A stretch of 58,068 nucleotides of DNA from Fuerstiella sp. (GTDB lineage Bacteria; Planctomycetota; Planctomycetia; Planctomycetales; Planctomycetaceae): positions 128,638-186,705 of the forward strand of contig JALHMY010000002.1 of NCBI GenBank assembly GCA_022843805.1. Direction: 5' to 3'. The notes beneath the pieces are model-generated. The model worked only from the letters and a program-made list of their open reading frames with translations. It had not been told where the DNA came from and ran no database searches. The position numbers were made by a program, and so were the translations under genes. This document shows positions 28,753 to 38,039 of the stretch, one piece after another; the stretch's first letter is position 1, and the number at the start of each line of letters is the position of its first letter.

Positions 28753-30549
28753 ATGAGCGAGCATCCGCCGACATCTGCACCCTGCTCAACGCCGGATTCC
28801 TCGCACAAAAAAACGGGTTCGGCACGCGCGACGCCCGCAGTGCTAACGCATTACGCTCTGCTGATCCTTCTGTTGTCGGTTCCAGCGATTCCAATCATCA
28901 GTCTGATCCTGGCGGGTGTTGAATCGTCGGCACGTGAGTCTGAGTACTCGACAGATCTCTCGATGCGCTTTCGGTCGGGCTTTGAGTTTGGGACAGAAAC
29001 CGGCCGAATTCCGGACGTATTCCGGCTGGAAAACACGGAGGGCAGGCCGTCAAACAATCCTGTTCGGGCGGATGGGGCAAGTTTTTTGCCGCAGGTGGCG
29101 AGCGATTCGGACTGCCAGGTTGTGTTGCGAGGCCTTCCGGCCGGGACCATCGTGGTGATCGGCAGCGTTGATCTGACAGCCCGGAAGCACGCAGTTCGGC
29201 TCACATTTGATGGGCAGCCTGCCGAATCCTCAGCTGGCAACGCTATTCATTTTAACCCTGCTATTGAACACAGTGATCTGCGCTATCCTGTGTTGCTGGA
29301 TGAGCTGCCAACGCTCGCCGAGTCATCCCGGCTCGATGAGACTTTTTCTGGCTCGACGCTCTCATTTGCTGATTCGGTCAGCCGAGTTGTTGCGGCGCCG
29401 ACGAATTCACCCTGCGAAAACAAAGCGTATATCGTTCCTGCGACTCGTCAGTTTCTGGCACCATTTTTCGATGACGCAGGTTCCGGCCAGCACTTCTGCG
29501 AAGCTGTTCTGGTTGGCCAGACATGCAGCGACTGCGGATCTTGCGTTGCAGTCTATTGTGCAACGGAGGCCTGGAATGAAAGTGAAGCTGGTAAGCAGGC
29601 TGATATTCGATCGCTGGCAACGAGACTCTGTTGCGAAATGTCAGAGAACGTGCTTGGTCGCGTCGAATCGTTGCTTGGATGCGTTGACGATCCTGACTGC
29701 GACGGCCATCTGACCATTTTGCTGACGGAGCTGGACAAGAGAAAAACAGCGGCAGACGCGCCAATTCATGGGTGTGTTCGAGCGGCCGATTTCTTGTCTG
29801 CCGGAAATCCGTTCGGCGGCGACATCGTCTACCTGGATATGCGGGTACCTCAAACAAGAGAGCTGACGGCGATTCTGTCCCACGAAACCGCGCATGCGGC
29901 GGTTTACTCGAGGGCACTGCGGTATCTGGCTTTGCATCCTGAAATGTCGTTAACACAAATCAGTGAGAAGATTCCGGTATGGCTCAATGAAGCGCTCGCC
30001 CACGTTGTTGAACGGATGCTGGCGCCTGGGACTGAGAATTTTTCGCGCCGACTTCAGGCCTTTCTGGAAGATCCAGGACAGTCGGCGATCCTGATTTCTG
30101 AAGCGAGCATGCCGGTTCTGCAGCGACGAGGTGGCACTCGAGCCGCCTCCACTCTGTTCCTGGAGTCCATTATCCGGCATCCGGGTGAACTGAATTTGCT
30201 GCTGGATCTGGACATTTCTCCGCTGAGCCGAATTGAACGCATACGGCAAAAGCCGTTCGCCGAAATCTTTCGCAACTGGTGTGTTCAGAATCAGACACGG
30301 ATTCTGTCGCAGGCAGTTGATAAAGAAGCCGTCAGCGACTCATGGAAATCCAGTACGCGGATCTCCGCAGGCGGACAAAAGCGGCTATCGCTTCGCGGCA
30401 CGGCGGTCATCTATCAGATCGTTGCCGAACCACTTGTGCAGCTGACCATTCAATCGCATGCACGAGCAGAGTTGCAGGTCACCGTACTTTTACCGCAGAT
30501 GCCTGCCGTTTCACCAGTCGCTGCAATTTCGCAGACGACATCCCGGTAA
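28753..30549 (+). CDS. Membrane-anchored gluzincin-type metallopeptidase (HETAH)
   Basis: A 598-residue protein with one N-terminal transmembrane segment (LLILLLSVPAIPIISLIL, about 36-53) and a large extracytoplasmic part. The core is LSHETAHAAVY with H377, E378 and H381 (HExxH), followed 32 residues after H381 by WLNEALAHVVERM, whose glutamate (about 413) fits the third zinc ligand of gluzincins (MA clan, NExxxH/E-like). A Cys-rich segment (DCGSCVAVYC) lies around 260-275. Domain family is unclear; it may belong to planctomycete peptidase-MA-like proteins. ATG 28753 follows GAGGGG. A single gene between the repeat region and convergent small genes. Confidence 0.72.
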   Translation: MSEHPPTSAPCSTPDSSHKKTGSARATPAVLTHYALLILLLSVPAIPIISLILAGVESSARESEYSTDLSMRFRSGFEFGTETGRIPDVFRLENTEGRPSNNPVRADGASFLPQVASDSDCQVVLRGLPAGTIVVIGSVDLTARKHAVRLTFDGQPAESSAGNAIHFNPAIEHSDLRYPVLLDELPTLAESSRLDETFSGSTLSFADSVSRVVAAPTNSPCENKAYIVPATRQFLAPFFDDAGSGQHFCEAVLVGQTCSDCGSCVAVYCATEAWNESEAGKQADIRSLATRLCCEMSENVLGRVESLLGCVDDPDCDGHLTILLTELDKRKTAADAPIHGCVRAADFLSAGNPFGGDIVYLDMRVPQTRELTAILSHETAHAAVYSRALRYLALHPEMSLTQISEKIPVWLNEALAHVVERMLAPGTENFSRRLQAFLEDPGQSAILISEASMPVLQRRGGTRAASTLFLESIIRHPGELNLLLDLDISPLSRIERIRQKPFAEIFRNWCVQNQTRILSQAVDKEAVSDSWKSSTRISAGGQKRLSLRGTAVIYQIVAEPLVQLTIQSHARAELQVTVLLPQMPAVSPVAAISQTTSR

Positions 30550-30568
30550 TGCAACGACATACGATCAG

Positions 30569-31060
30569 CTATCCCCCGAGCCGGGCACCGCGGATTTCCA
30601 TCTGATCGCGGCGCTGAAATACTTCTTTCAGACGCTCTTTCGAATACATGCGAATAACGGTACCCTTGTAACGCCTGCGTCCCTGAGGGTCTGTATCAAC
30701 GTGCTGGGAAATTTCAGGGCTTGCACGGTCGGCGTAAATTGCGGCAAGGGTTTCCGGGTCCACGCCACGACCTTCTTCCAGGTCGCGAACTGCATCAATG
30801 CCGCCCACAGACAGGGCGAAGAAATTCAGACCTTCCACAGCCGAAACCTGCAGGCTCTCGCCTGCGAGGCTGTCAGACAGGTCGTTTGAGCCTTTCCGAA
30901 ACTTCTGATAGGCAGTCAGCGTATCACTGGAAATCTCCTCGACCGGCTTCTGCTGCTGGACGGCACTCAGGTTCTGAGGCATTCCTGCATTCCAGGTGCC
31001 GCAGAGATATCCAAATCCAAAGACCATCGCGCCGGCGAGCATTTTACAGTTACGCAACAT
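30569..31060 (-). CDS. Small membrane/exported protein, unknown function
   Basis: A 163-residue protein with an N-terminal hydrophobic stretch (MLAGAMVFGFGYLCGTWN) that may be a membrane anchor or signal, then a Gln/Asp/Arg-rich body. I recognise no domain. ATG 31060 is preferred because GAGAGG lies seven bases upstream; ATG 31075 is possible. It converges with the metallopeptidase gene (19 bp apart). Confidence 0.6.
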   Translation of the reverse strand: MLRNCKMLAGAMVFGFGYLCGTWNAGMPQNLSAVQQQKPVEEISSDTLTAYQKFRKGSNDLSDSLAGESLQVSAVEGLNFFALSVGGIDAVRDLEEGRGVDPETLAAIYADRASPEISQHVDTDPQGRRRYKGTVIRMYSKERLKEVFQRRDQMEIRGARLGG

Positions 31061-31291
31061 CTCAGAGCCTCTCATTGCTGAACGCGACAGTCAATCAGCC
31101 ACACACTGCTATAAGGACTTAGTCTCGGAAGTCAGCCCGACTATTGTCGTGAAGTCACGGAAAATAACGATGGCATACACAAAATGCCACTTTTTTCGCA
31201 GGGGATTCCAGGCTGGTTGATGCGATTGGGCTGCAATCGCCTGCAATCTGCCACCGCAGGGACTTTGGCCGTTACGATTTTCCAGAACGGG

Positions 31292-31504
31292 TCAGGCGGC
31301 TTTTCGGCCTTCCTGGGATTTTCTTCGCGATGCTGCATCGGACGGCTGAATTTTACCGGCAGTACGGTTTTCAACTCGCTGTGCAGTCTTCCCTGCGGGA
31401 CCAAAACGAAAGCTGGTCGCTGCCAGCAATCCGCAAACCGTAAGAGCCAGAAAACATCCCATTACGGCAATCTGGTCGTTTGAAAATACAGCTGTAAGGT
31501 CCAT
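31292..31504 (-). CDS. Small single-span membrane protein, unknown
   Basis: A 70-residue frame with a central hydrophobic segment (IAVMGCFLALTVCGLLAATSF) and a basic, Gln/Arg-rich C terminus. ATG 31504 has only a weak GGA upstream. It is placed here on composition and membrane topology; without homology it may not be real. The gap to the next gene at its 3' side (31061-31291) holds nothing else. Confidence 0.42.
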   Translation of the reverse strand: MDLTAVFSNDQIAVMGCFLALTVCGLLAATSFRFGPAGKTAQRVENRTAGKIQPSDAASRRKSQEGRKAA

Positions 31505-32089
31505 AACGCATCCGTTGTATTAACTATTCGAAAATCAGGGACTTCAGTAACTGTGAACAGAAATCGGATAAGACGTGTGCAGTGATTCTTTTGCATTGAC
31601 TGGAGTCAGAGCCAAACTGCTTCTTTCTGAACCGTACTGCTCCTTATCCGTATTTCGGCTTGTTTCCCTGTATGGCTCCATGCAAGCTCGTGAAACTGAG
31701 TGTTCAGCCTTCGTTGTCATGATCCAAATCCCGATCTGTGACGAACCGGCAAAATATTTGGACCAGCAGAAGATCTGAGGAGTTTGATCCGATGGGGGAA
31801 AACCAACGGAAATCAAATGCCGGAAGGAGCCATATTGCCGGGCCGCGCTGCTTTGCACTGTCAGTCAGGTAAATCGGCTAAACCCTGACGTTTCCAATGA
31901 ACCGGACCTCTGAAACCGACTTTCCAGGAAAATCTCGACGCAATCGTTGTGACGTTCCTGTCGATGCTAACGACACGAATGCGAAGTTTGTTGTTGCAGG
32001 AAATTCATCTGCCGAGCCTGAGGCCCGGATTTTGGCAGGGGTCGCCCTTTCAATCTGAAAGGGCCGGCAATCAGCCTTTTGAGGTGGTT
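31505..32089. other. Intergenic region upstream of the TPR lipoprotein, with one short frame
   Basis: About 585 bp between a leftward small gene and the rightward TPR gene. A 26-codon frame (31792-31872, starting ATGGGGGAAAACC) has GAGGAG placed about ten bases ahead and might be a leader peptide; it has no known relatives to me. No clear sigma-70 box pair was found. Note that AGGAGTTTGATCC in this stretch resembles the 16S rRNA 5' end only by chance. Confidence 0.35.
31792..31872 (+). CDS. Short ORF with strong ribosome-binding site, possible leader peptide
   Basis: A 26-residue frame (MGENQRKSNAGRSHIAGPRC...) preceded by GAGGAG about ten bases upstream. Nothing downstream suggests attenuation: there is no terminator hairpin before 32090. 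Low confidence; listed because the ribosome-binding site is far better than chance. Confidence 0.25.
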   Translation: MGENQRKSNAGRSHIAGPRCFALSVR

Positions 32090-35000
32090 ATGGTTCGCAC
32101 GTCCCATGTTGTCGCTTCTTTTCAGCACCGCCTTTGTACTTTAACTCTGGCTGCTGTGTGTCTGACAGTTTCTCTGTCCGGATGTTCGGACCAGAAGAAG
32201 CAGGCTGAATCTCTGGTGCGCGTGGCATTGCAGCATCAGGATGCGCAGCGTCACGAGGAGGCTCTGCAGGTTCTGAATCGTGCGGTGGCCCTCGATCCGG
32301 ATCTGGCAGAGGCGTGGTTTTTACGCGGGACAAGCCTGGCCGCGACCGGTCAGCATACTCTTGCTGTCGTGGATCTGTCGCGTGCCACATCGCTTAAGCC
32401 CGGATGGGACAAAGCGTGGTGGGCTCTTGGAGTAACCCAGAGGTCGCTCAAACAATTTAGTAACAGTGTGGATTCGTTTTCACAGGCGATCAGAATTAAT
32501 GATCGTTTTTCGGAAGCGTTCTATGGACGCGCTTGTGCATTACTGGATCAGTCGAAGCCCGAACTGGCTCTGGCTGATTTGAATCAGACTCTTCTGATAC
32601 ATTCGGATCACCGGGATGCCCTGTCACGCCGTGGATCTCTGATCTGCGAGAAACAGCCATCACTGGCTGTGAATGATTTCACTCGCCTGCTTCAGTTCGA
32701 CAGAAATAATGGATCGGCATGGCTTCAGCGGGGATTGGCATACGCTCGTCTGAATGATCACGAACATGCTCTTGCGGATCTGAACATGGCATGCCGAATG
32801 CGTGCTGACGATTTTCTGCCGTGGATGGAACGCGGGCGAGTACTGCTTCTGGTAAATCGACCTCAGGACGCAGTCAGCGATCTCACAACGGCCATTCAGC
32901 TGGCTCCCGCAAATGCCGAGTGTTATCGACTGATCGGTCGGGCATTCCTTGCTCGGAATCAACCTCGGGCTGCTCTGGCAAATCTGAACAGGGCACTCGA
33001 AATTTCGCCCATGGACCCGGCAATTCTGCTTGACCGGGCACACGCCGCTCTCGCTATGGAGAATACTGAATCGGCCCTCTCTGACCTGACACACATTATA
33101 CAGAAAAATTCCAGTCGCACTGATGCGCTTTTGGAACGTGCCGAGCTGCTCGCCCGTCTACAGAAGTGGAATGAAGCTCTCTCTGATGCTGATGCAATCC
33201 TGATGGCAGTTCCAGAGGAACAAAAGGCTCTTCGAATCCGGGCTTCTGCTCTGACACAGTTGCAGCGAAGCGATGAAGCGATTGCCGATTACACCCGGCT
33301 GATTTCACTTGGAAACGATAATGTGGAATCGCTGATGCAGCGAGGTCGGCTGAATCAGTCCTCAGGAAAAACTGAAATCGCACTTCGTGACTTTAACGCG
33401 GTACTTGAGAAATCTCCTGGAAACCCAGACGCACTGCTTCATCGTGCCGCATGTCAGGAAGCGATGAACCAGCCGGAAGGAGCCATTGCGGATCTCACTG
33501 AGGTTCTCAGGTCACGTCCGGATGACGTGACACTGCTGTGCCGACGAGCTGACTTGCTGCTCAGCCTTTCAAAAACTGAAGATGCCATGGCTGATCTCAG
33601 ACGTATTGTAGAGCTGAAGCCGGGAGAATCAGCCAGGGCAGAACAGCTGGCGAGACTCTACATTCAAAACGGTCAATATGCACTCGCCGTTAGCCTGCTG
33701 GAAACTCCGGGTGTCACTGTTTCAGGTACGACTGTTCCCGGTACTTCTGTGTCGGGTGTAACAGAGCCCGAATCCAGTGGCCGATTCAATAGTACGCTGC
33801 TCTTGCTGCGAGCCGCCGCAAAACTGGGGGCCGGTGATATCAAAGGTTCAGGTGATGACGCCGAAAAGCTCAGCCAGGAAACGAAGGAAAGTTATGATGG
33901 ACTTCTGCTGAGAGGCATTGTTGCCTGCAAGCAGGCCGACTATCAGGTGGCGGTGAAACTGCTGGACTCAGCTGGTGCAGTTCAGGAATCGGATGACGTT
34001 CTGCAGTATCGCGGACTTGCACTGGCTGAGCTGAACGAAAGAACTCGAGCGATTCGTGATCTGTCGATCCTGCTTTCTCACAAGCCAAACATGTCGCTCG
34101 TGCGGCTGAAAAGAGCTGAGATGTTTGCTGCTATGAACGAATGGTCGGCCGCACATTCTGACTTGCAGCAGATCGCGGAAGGCAGTCCGGAGTTCGCTGC
34201 GGCGAGAGTACTTCGAGGCGAATGCTCGTTCCATCTTGGACACTATGCCGCAGCGGCAGAGGATCTTGACGCGGCGATTTCAAGTGCAGCGCTGTCTGCC
34301 GGGAAGAGGGTTGAATTACAGTGGCTGCTCTGTCAAAGTCTGGTAAAGCTCGACCAGCTGCTTCGTGCGATGACGGCTCTGAGCAGTCTGCTTGAAGAGA
34401 ATCCAAAGCACGTGGATGCGAGGCTTCAGCGAGCACGGTTATACGAAAAACAGGGGGCCTTTGATGCGGCAATTGCTGACCTGACAGTCAATCTTCAGAA
34501 TCAGCCGGATCATACAGAAACACTGATCACCCGAGGGCTGCTGCAGCATCGGAACGGACGTTTTGATGAAGCGGTTGAAGACTTCACGAAAGCGATGACG
34601 CTGACACCTGCCAGTGCGGAGCTCTGCTATCGTCGCGGTCTGGCCCTTCATCAGCTGCAAAAGACGGATGAAGCTTTAAAAGACCTGAACCTCGCCGTGA
34701 CTCTGAATCCCTCAATGGCTGACGCATGGTATGTTCGCGGAAACGTGTATGCTCAGAGGAACGAAACATCGCTGGCAATTCGCAATTACGAAAAGACCGT
34801 GGAGCTGGATCCTCGCCATGCAGCAGCGTGGTACAACCGCGGGAATCTGCTTTTTAATAACTCTGATACGGAAGGGGCGGTGGAATGCTGGACGGCTGCC
34901 GTCAGGATTCAGCCGAATCTGTTTCGGGCATATAACAATCGGGCTGCCGCTAACGTCCGTCTGAAGAACTATGAGGATGCGGCTCGTGACTATGAGCGAG

Positions 35001-35350
35001 CCATTGAGCTAAGCCCCGGTTTCGCTCGAGCATATGACAACTATGCGTGGCTGCTGGCTACATGCGAGAAGGAAGCAGTTCGCGATACGGCCAGAGCTGT
35101 CGTTCTCGCAAAGCAGGCCTGTGAACTGACTTCGTATCGTGACTGGTCGCACCTGAGTACACTGGCAGCGTGCTGTGCCGAGGCTGGTGAATCCGCAACC
35201 GCTTCAGAATGGGCTCGCAAGGCACTTGAGCTTGCACCGGACTCGCAGAAGGCAGATCTTGAACAACTCGTTCGTCTTTATGAATCGGCTGGCCGCCAGG
35301 CGGCTCCAGGGGCATCAGCCACTCGAACAAACTCGAACCTTCGCCGATAG
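32090..35350 (+). CDS. Very large TPR-repeat lipoprotein
   Basis: A 1086-residue protein made almost wholly of tetratricopeptide repeats. The start at ATG 32090 has GAGGTG upstream and gives a lipoprotein signal: hydrophobic LTLAAVCLTVSLSGC with a lipobox LSGC at about residue 28. From residue 50 on, more than 25 TPR-like units can be seen (patterns A..L...AL.LDP....W..RG..L...), e.g. AVALDPDLAEAWFLRG and TVELDPRHAAAWYNRG. TPR superhelices bind peptides or partner proteins; the partners are unknown. The protein is probably anchored in the outer or cytoplasmic membrane by its lipid. Confidence 0.85.
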   Translation: MVRTSHVVASFQHRLCTLTLAAVCLTVSLSGCSDQKKQAESLVRVALQHQDAQRHEEALQVLNRAVALDPDLAEAWFLRGTSLAATGQHTLAVVDLSRATSLKPGWDKAWWALGVTQRSLKQFSNSVDSFSQAIRINDRFSEAFYGRACALLDQSKPELALADLNQTLLIHSDHRDALSRRGSLICEKQPSLAVNDFTRLLQFDRNNGSAWLQRGLAYARLNDHEHALADLNMACRMRADDFLPWMERGRVLLLVNRPQDAVSDLTTAIQLAPANAECYRLIGRAFLARNQPRAALANLNRALEISPMDPAILLDRAHAALAMENTESALSDLTHIIQKNSSRTDALLERAELLARLQKWNEALSDADAILMAVPEEQKALRIRASALTQLQRSDEAIADYTRLISLGNDNVESLMQRGRLNQSSGKTEIALRDFNAVLEKSPGNPDALLHRAACQEAMNQPEGAIADLTEVLRSRPDDVTLLCRRADLLLSLSKTEDAMADLRRIVELKPGESARAEQLARLYIQNGQYALAVSLLETPGVTVSGTTVPGTSVSGVTEPESSGRFNSTLLLLRAAAKLGAGDIKGSGDDAEKLSQETKESYDGLLLRGIVACKQADYQVAVKLLDSAGAVQESDDVLQYRGLALAELNERTRAIRDLSILLSHKPNMSLVRLKRAEMFAAMNEWSAAHSDLQQIAEGSPEFAAARVLRGECSFHLGHYAAAAEDLDAAISSAALSAGKRVELQWLLCQSLVKLDQLLRAMTALSSLLEENPKHVDARLQRARLYEKQGAFDAAIADLTVNLQNQPDHTETLITRGLLQHRNGRFDEAVEDFTKAMTLTPASAELCYRRGLALHQLQKTDEALKDLNLAVTLNPSMADAWYVRGNVYAQRNETSLAIRNYEKTVELDPRHAAAWYNRGNLLFNNSDTEGAVECWTAAVRIQPNLFRAYNNRAAANVRLKNYEDAARDYERAIELSPGFARAYDNYAWLLATCEKEAVRDTARAVVLAKQACELTSYRDWSHLSTLAACCAEAGESATASEWARKALELAPDSQKADLEQLVRLYESAGRQAAPGASATRTNSNLRR

Positions 35351-35385
35351 ACAAATACCTGCCCGAACAAATCGTCAGGCACGAA

Positions 35386-35622
35386 ATGACTACTGACCCA
35401 GGTCCATCTTCTGTATCTCTCAATGAGCGACTTGAACGCATTGAATCGGTTCTTGCTCATCTGCAGCATGACGTCGACAGTCTGAATAATTCGCTGACCC
35501 ATCATTTTCGACGACTGATGGAGATTGACGAACGGTTTAAGCGGCTCGAACATGAGATGAATGTGGAATCTCAGGAGCCTGAGAAACGCGATCCGGCCAG
35601 CGAACGCCCACCGCATTACTGA
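35386..35622 (+). CDS. SlyX-like coiled-coil protein
   Basis: A 78-residue frame beginning MTTDPGPSSVSL, with a heptad-rich helix (LNERLERIESVLAHLQHDVDS) and a short basic/acidic tail ending SERPPHY, the typical PPHY C terminus of SlyX proteins. SlyX function is unknown. The gene overlaps the 3' end of the convergent PAS/HisKA gene by 7 bp. Confidence 0.7.
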   Translation: MTTDPGPSSVSLNERLERIESVLAHLQHDVDSLNNSLTHHFRRLMEIDERFKRLEHEMNVESQEPEKRDPASERPPHY

Positions 35623-36923
35623 ACGGTCTGGTCGGTCCTGACTGGCAAATGCACTTCGCAGCTCACGGCACGTCCAAAACGATCCGAACGGAATACGTAT
35701 TCCGCTCCAATCATCTCTGCAACGGCGCGACACAGTGAACTGACTGAATCTGCCGATTCCGGTTCCCTCATGCCACGGAAGGAATTCGCCGTTCTTACTG
35801 GTGAAGCGGTCTGAGATGGCGAACTGCGAACATTTCTGCGCAGTTGCGCCGGGGCAGATTTTGACGTAGTCGGGTCCGCGACCTGCAAAAGATCCTTTTG
35901 GAAACCCAGAACGATGCTGATCTGCTGGCGCTGTGGCCTGAGTGATACTCTGAGGAAAATCGACTGATACATGTTCGACTCAGTGATTGTCTCCGATAAA
36001 CAGTATTTGAGCAGTCGTACAAGTACCAGACGGAGCAGCGAACTGTCGGTGACAATGACAGGCAGATCAGAAGGTACATCAGCAACAATCGATATTCCTG
36101 AGTGACGGGCTGATGGTCTGATCAGATCCACACAATCGGCTATTACGTCCGGAAGATAAACAGATGTAAACGCCGGTTTGTCCGCTTTCAGAAAGTTCCA
36201 GATCCTGTGAATCCATTCAGAGGTTGAGTCGCCGGACCGCGCCAGCAACTCCAGCGTCCGCTGAACCGGCTCCGCCCCCAGCCGTTCACCTGTTTTCGCG
36301 AATTCCTTCAGGATATCCACGGAGCTGCGAATGACAGTCAAACCCTGTCCGAGTTCATGAATCAGTGATGCGGCGATTTCACCAACGACGGCAAGGCGGT
36401 AGAGATCTGCAACAAATCTAAGGCGTGCTTCGTCGCAGTTCACGTTCGATCCAACTGCAGGTACATCACAAACCATCAGAAATCCGCTTCCGGAATTCAG
36501 AGCGATTGGGATGATCTGTAGCTGCACCGGGAGCAAACTGCCGTTACCTCGTTTCAGCGAGGTCGAAATGTGAAGACATGCAGACTGATCCGTACAGGGC
36601 AGCGTGGCGCTGAGATGCTCGGAGATCTGAGCTGCGATGTTTTCAGCCTGTGCCGGATTCAGGGCTGCAGTGAACCGGGAACCCGGCAGGCGTTGATCTC
36701 GCGCCAGTACTCTGGTGAGCGATTGGTTGGCTGCCAGGATCGTGCCATCGAAAATCAGAGCCAGTCCCTGTGGAAAATACTCGATCAGACTTACGAGTGT
36801 TGTGATGCCGTCGCTGGCGAAGATCCCGCTTTTCAAGACCTCCGGCCAGCCACTTTTCGATGGTTCATCTGTCATAGAGTTGTCAGCCCGGCCGCACAGG
36901 GATTCGGTCAGATCTTTTGTCAC
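35616..36923 (-). CDS. PAS-HisKA protein with degenerate ATPase domain
   Basis: A 435-residue protein. A PAS-like domain spans about 45-155 (FPQGLALIFDGTILAANQSL). A HisKA dimerisation/phosphoacceptor helix follows, with VGEIAASLIHELGQGLTVI and the candidate H189. The HATPase region (about 260-430) has VTDSSLLRLVLVRLLKYCL at the N-box position, but no Asn occupies the expected site and the DxGxG G1 box is not visible; the C-terminal stretch is low in glycine and rich in Ser. It may therefore be a pseudokinase or phosphoacceptor only. GTG 36923 has GGGAGA eight bases upstream. It faces the ECF sigma gene across a 576-bp region. Confidence 0.75.
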   Translation of the reverse strand: MTKDLTESLCGRADNSMTDEPSKSGWPEVLKSGIFASDGITTLVSLIEYFPQGLALIFDGTILAANQSLTRVLARDQRLPGSRFTAALNPAQAENIAAQISEHLSATLPCTDQSACLHISTSLKRGNGSLLPVQLQIIPIALNSGSGFLMVCDVPAVGSNVNCDEARLRFVADLYRLAVVGEIAASLIHELGQGLTVIRSSVDILKEFAKTGERLGAEPVQRTLELLARSGDSTSEWIHRIWNFLKADKPAFTSVYLPDVIADCVDLIRPSARHSGISIVADVPSDLPVIVTDSSLLRLVLVRLLKYCLSETITESNMYQSIFLRVSLRPQRQQISIVLGFQKDLLQVADPTTSKSAPAQLRRNVRSSPSQTASPVRTANSFRGMREPESADSVSSLCRAVAEMIGAEYVFRSDRFGRAVSCEVHLPVRTDQTVQ

Positions 36924-37499
36924 ATTGCTGATCTCCCGTGATTACGGGAACGACTTTATCGTTGTTGTGCACGCAGGGTGGATGCCACAACCTGAATGAT
37001 GGAATTCAGGTATTGGACGAGTTGTCGGCATACGCCGCCCGATCGTTCCTTCGAGTTGCAGGGTGACGTCAGGCATGGTGTTTCTTCAACATGACGTTTG
37101 GTGCTGTTGGGACGCAAATGTCTCTGCAGCAAACAACATATGAATACGAATTGGGCTGAGGGAGCAACATTTGAAGCAGTTTTGCATCGAATCCATTCAA
37201 AGAAAAACAACCGGGAAATGTGCATCCCTGGAATGATTCAGGGATATGAACTGGATATTCTTGCGGTGTCAGGAATGAGATGGCATGCCGGGGAACGGTG
37301 CTTCATGCGTCCCGACAGGCCGAGTTTCCAGCATTTTCTGCGTTCGGCTAAGTGATTTCCTCCAGTTTGCGTTCAAATTCGACGGGTGTTTGTTAGGTCG
37401 TCCGACAGGTTCCGTCTATGTGGAAGCAGGCAGAGGAAGGCTCGGAACGCCAGTGGCAACGTCGAAACGACTGTTTTTGCGGTGGTTCAGGGTCTTTCC
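36924..37499. other. Divergent regulatory region between the PAS/HisKA gene and the ECF sigma gene
   Basis: About 576 bp with no convincing protein gene. GGAAC (37292-37296) and CGAC (37313-37316) are 16 bp apart and could be an ECF-type promoter of the sigma gene, 187 bp from its start; the match is weak. No other motif was recognised. Confidence 0.4.
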
Positions 37500-38039
37500 A
37501 TGCAGAAAAATACTCCCGAACCGCTCGATGATGCGGAGCGGAGGGAATTCATCGAGTGTTTTTATCGCGATCATTCGCGTGAACTGTGGGCTCTTTTTTA
37601 CTCGCAGTGCAGCGATCCCGATCGCGCTTATGACGCTGTACAGGAAGCGTTTCTGAGGTTTTTTGATTATCGGGGTGAACCAATCCGGGATGCTCGGGCA
37701 TGGCTGCTGCGAGTTGGGCAGAACTGGCTTAGGGATGTTGCCCGGAAAAAGAGTAATTCCTGTCGACTGATGCCGGGACTTGATGATCTGGAAGCTCGAC
37801 CTCATCTTCCGGATGCGGCAATGGTAATTTCAGAAAAACAGACAGAAATTCGCAGTGCATTGGCACAAATGAACGAAGATGATCGCAAAGTGCTGGTGAT
37901 GAAATACTCCCTCGACTGGTCGACAGCAAAAATTGCAACTGCTATGGATTCCAATGCTGCAGCAATCGACATGCGATTGTCAAGAGCTCGAAGACGCCTT
38001 GCGGAAATCCTGGTAGAGCGAGGATTTGAAAATGACTAA
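37500..38039 (+). CDS. ECF-type RNA polymerase sigma factor
   Basis: A 179-residue sigma-70 family factor. Region 2 is seen in IECFYRDHSRELWALFYSQC through YDAVQEAFLRFFDY and ARAWLLRVGQNWLRDVARKK, and region 4 in LAQMNEDDRKVLVMKYSLDWSTAKIATAM with the DNA-binding helix NAAAIDMRLSRARRRL. There is no region 3. ATG 37500 follows GGG at a loose distance; longer starts add non-homologous residues. Its stop overlaps the next gene by 8 bp (ATGACTAA), so the downstream membrane protein is the probable anti-sigma factor. Confidence 0.88.
   Translation: MQKNTPEPLDDAERREFIECFYRDHSRELWALFYSQCSDPDRAYDAVQEAFLRFFDYRGEPIRDARAWLLRVGQNWLRDVARKKSNSCRLMPGLDDLEARPHLPDAAMVISEKQTEIRSALAQMNEDDRKVLVMKYSLDWSTAKIATAMDSNAAAIDMRLSRARRRLAEILVERGFEND

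Noticed and set aside
31772..31790. Start of a 16S rRNA (GAGTTTGATCC)
   Set aside because: Only 11 bases match the 5' consensus; the following bases do not continue as 16S rRNA.
37098..37355. Plus-strand frame of 85 codons upstream of the ECF sigma gene
   Set aside because: No ribosome-binding site, odd composition and no recognisable domain; treated as intergenic.
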